Shown piece by piece: positions 13,988 through 14,727 of a stretch of DNA of 14,727 nt; the stretch's first letter is position 1, and each line of letters opens with the position of its first letter. Where the stretch lies: assembly GCA_030043155.1 (NCBI GenBank), contig JASHYE010000180.1:1-14727 (forward strand). The letters are read 5' to 3'. This stretch comes from Candidatus Acidiferrales bacterium. GTDB lineage: Bacteria > Acidobacteriota > Terriglobia > Acidoferrales > UBA7541. Below the pieces are notes generated by a model. That model had not been told where the DNA came from. It saw only the letters and a list, made by a program, of their open reading frames with translations, and ran no database searches. Made by a program: the position numbers and the translations under genes.

Positions 13988-14593
13988 TTGCATTCGGGCA
14001 ACACCCTGAACGACTCGCACAACACCTACACCTACAATGCGGAAAGCGAGATGATCTCCGGAGCGGGAGTGAACTACTCCTATGACGGGCTGGGGGACCG
14101 CGTGGAGAAGTCCAGCGGCACGCTATATTGGTACGGCAAGGACGGCGAAGTGCTGGAAGAGACCAGCCTGACCGGAGCGCTGACCAATGATTACGTTTTC
14201 TTTGGCAACGGGCGCGTGGCCCAGCGGACCTCCAGTGCAGCCATCTACTACTACTTCGGGGATCACCTGGGCACTTCGCGGGTGATGACCACTTCGGCAG
14301 GGGCGGTGTGCTACAGCGCGGACTTTTACCCGTTTGGCGGAGAGCGGGTGTTCACCGACACTTGCGCGCAGAATTACAAATTCACGGGGAAAGAACGAGA
14401 CACGGAGACGGGCAATGACAATTTCGGGGCGCGTTTTTATACGTCGAGCTTCGGGCGGTTCGAGTCGGCGGACTGGAGCGCCACGCCGGAGGCGGTGCCC
14501 TATGCCAATCTGTCGAATCCGCAGACGCTGAACCTGTACCAATACACGGGAGACAATCCGGAGACGTTTGCCGACCTGGTCCGGACGAAGTAG
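13988..14593 (+). pseudogene. RHS repeat-associated core fragment, 5'-truncated
   Basis: About 200 residues match the C-terminal end of RHS/YD-repeat proteins: YSYDGLGDRVEK, YYYFGDHLGTSRVMT, ADFYPFGGERV, YKFTGKERDTETGNDNFGAR, FGRFESADW and LNLYQYTGDNPETFAD. Intact RHS proteins are very large, secreted or surface-linked, and carry a variable toxin after the core. Here the repeats are missing upstream, the sequence joins unrelated DNA near 13985, and after the core it ends in VRTK-stop where DP-x-G and a tip domain would follow. No ribosome site serves the TTG at 13988. I read it as an orphan remnant, useful only as a recombination partner for another RHS gene. Confidence 0.82.
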
Positions 14594-14638
14594 TCACCGC
14601 GAGAAAGACCGGGCGTGGGCCCTTGCTCGCGCATTTCG

Positions 14639-14670
14639 TTTGACAGTCTATCTCGGGATCTTCCTATACT
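14639..14670 (+). promoter_or_regulatory. Weak candidate promoter facing the right edge
   Basis: TTGACA (14639-14644) and TATACT (14665-14670) are good hexamers but 20 bases apart, longer than ideal. A gene beyond the window would be the target. No other feature is seen in 14594-14727. Confidence 0.25.
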
Positions 14671-14727
14671 CACTCCATTGCACCGAAATCGAGAGGTGTA
14701 GCACTTTTCCCCGCTCTGTAACCTAAC

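Noticed and set aside
1..14727. CRISPR array or phage-defence operon
   Set aside because: No regularly spaced direct repeats and no cas, restriction or known defence gene motifs were seen on either strand.

Overview
The window looks like chromosomal DNA of a moderately GC-rich Gram-negative bacterium, most likely an Acidobacteriota (Terriglobia-like) strain. This is an inference from the gene mix: CocE/X-Pro-type hydrolase, YbjQ, Zn-ADH, secreted proteins with an 'FEDGSTWGPG'-like motif, degraded TPR and RHS genes, and a REP-like intergenic hairpin. No 16S or other decisive marker is present.

Layout. Positions 1-1934 hold housekeeping genes: the 3' end of a CocE/NonD-type hydrolase, a YbjQ/UPF0145 protein (start set by a strong Shine-Dalgarno), a zinc alcohol dehydrogenase (minus strand) and tRNA-Val(GAC) with encoded CCA (minus strand). 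Positions 1935-2847 have no intact gene and contain an inverted repeat, a TPR-like gene remnant and a GC hairpin.

Positions 2848-10921 are a compact nonribosomal peptide locus on the plus strand in four tightly packed genes: (i) an A-T didomain whose ten-residue adenylation code reads DAWFLGNVVK, matching the known leucine code; (ii) a cytochrome P450; (iii) a C-A-T-TE synthetase, translationally coupled to the P450 by TAATG, whose terminal thioesterase has Cys in place of the usual catalytic Ser (GYCQDG) and whose A domain has an atypical code, DALVACGTFK; (iv) an Sfp-type phosphopantetheinyl transferase overlapping the synthetase stop codon. The simplest reading is that leucine is loaded on protein 1, possibly beta-hydroxylated on the carrier by the P450, condensed with a second, probably hydrophobic, residue on the second synthetase and released by the Cys-type thioesterase as a modified dipeptide. 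The transferase supplies the carrier-domain prosthetic groups. No MbtH, transporter or regulator is seen nearby.

Positions 11021-12214 encode a class A FAD monooxygenase convergent with the cluster; it may or may not belong to it. Positions 12215-13011 are a gene-poor stretch with two degraded copies of a small HTH-like coding end (KR-x-PHPR motif). Then come two genes for secreted proteins, one short and very cysteine-rich and one unknown with a signal peptide, spaced as an operon. The window ends with an orphan, 5'-truncated RHS core fragment (13988-14593) and an unassigned tail.
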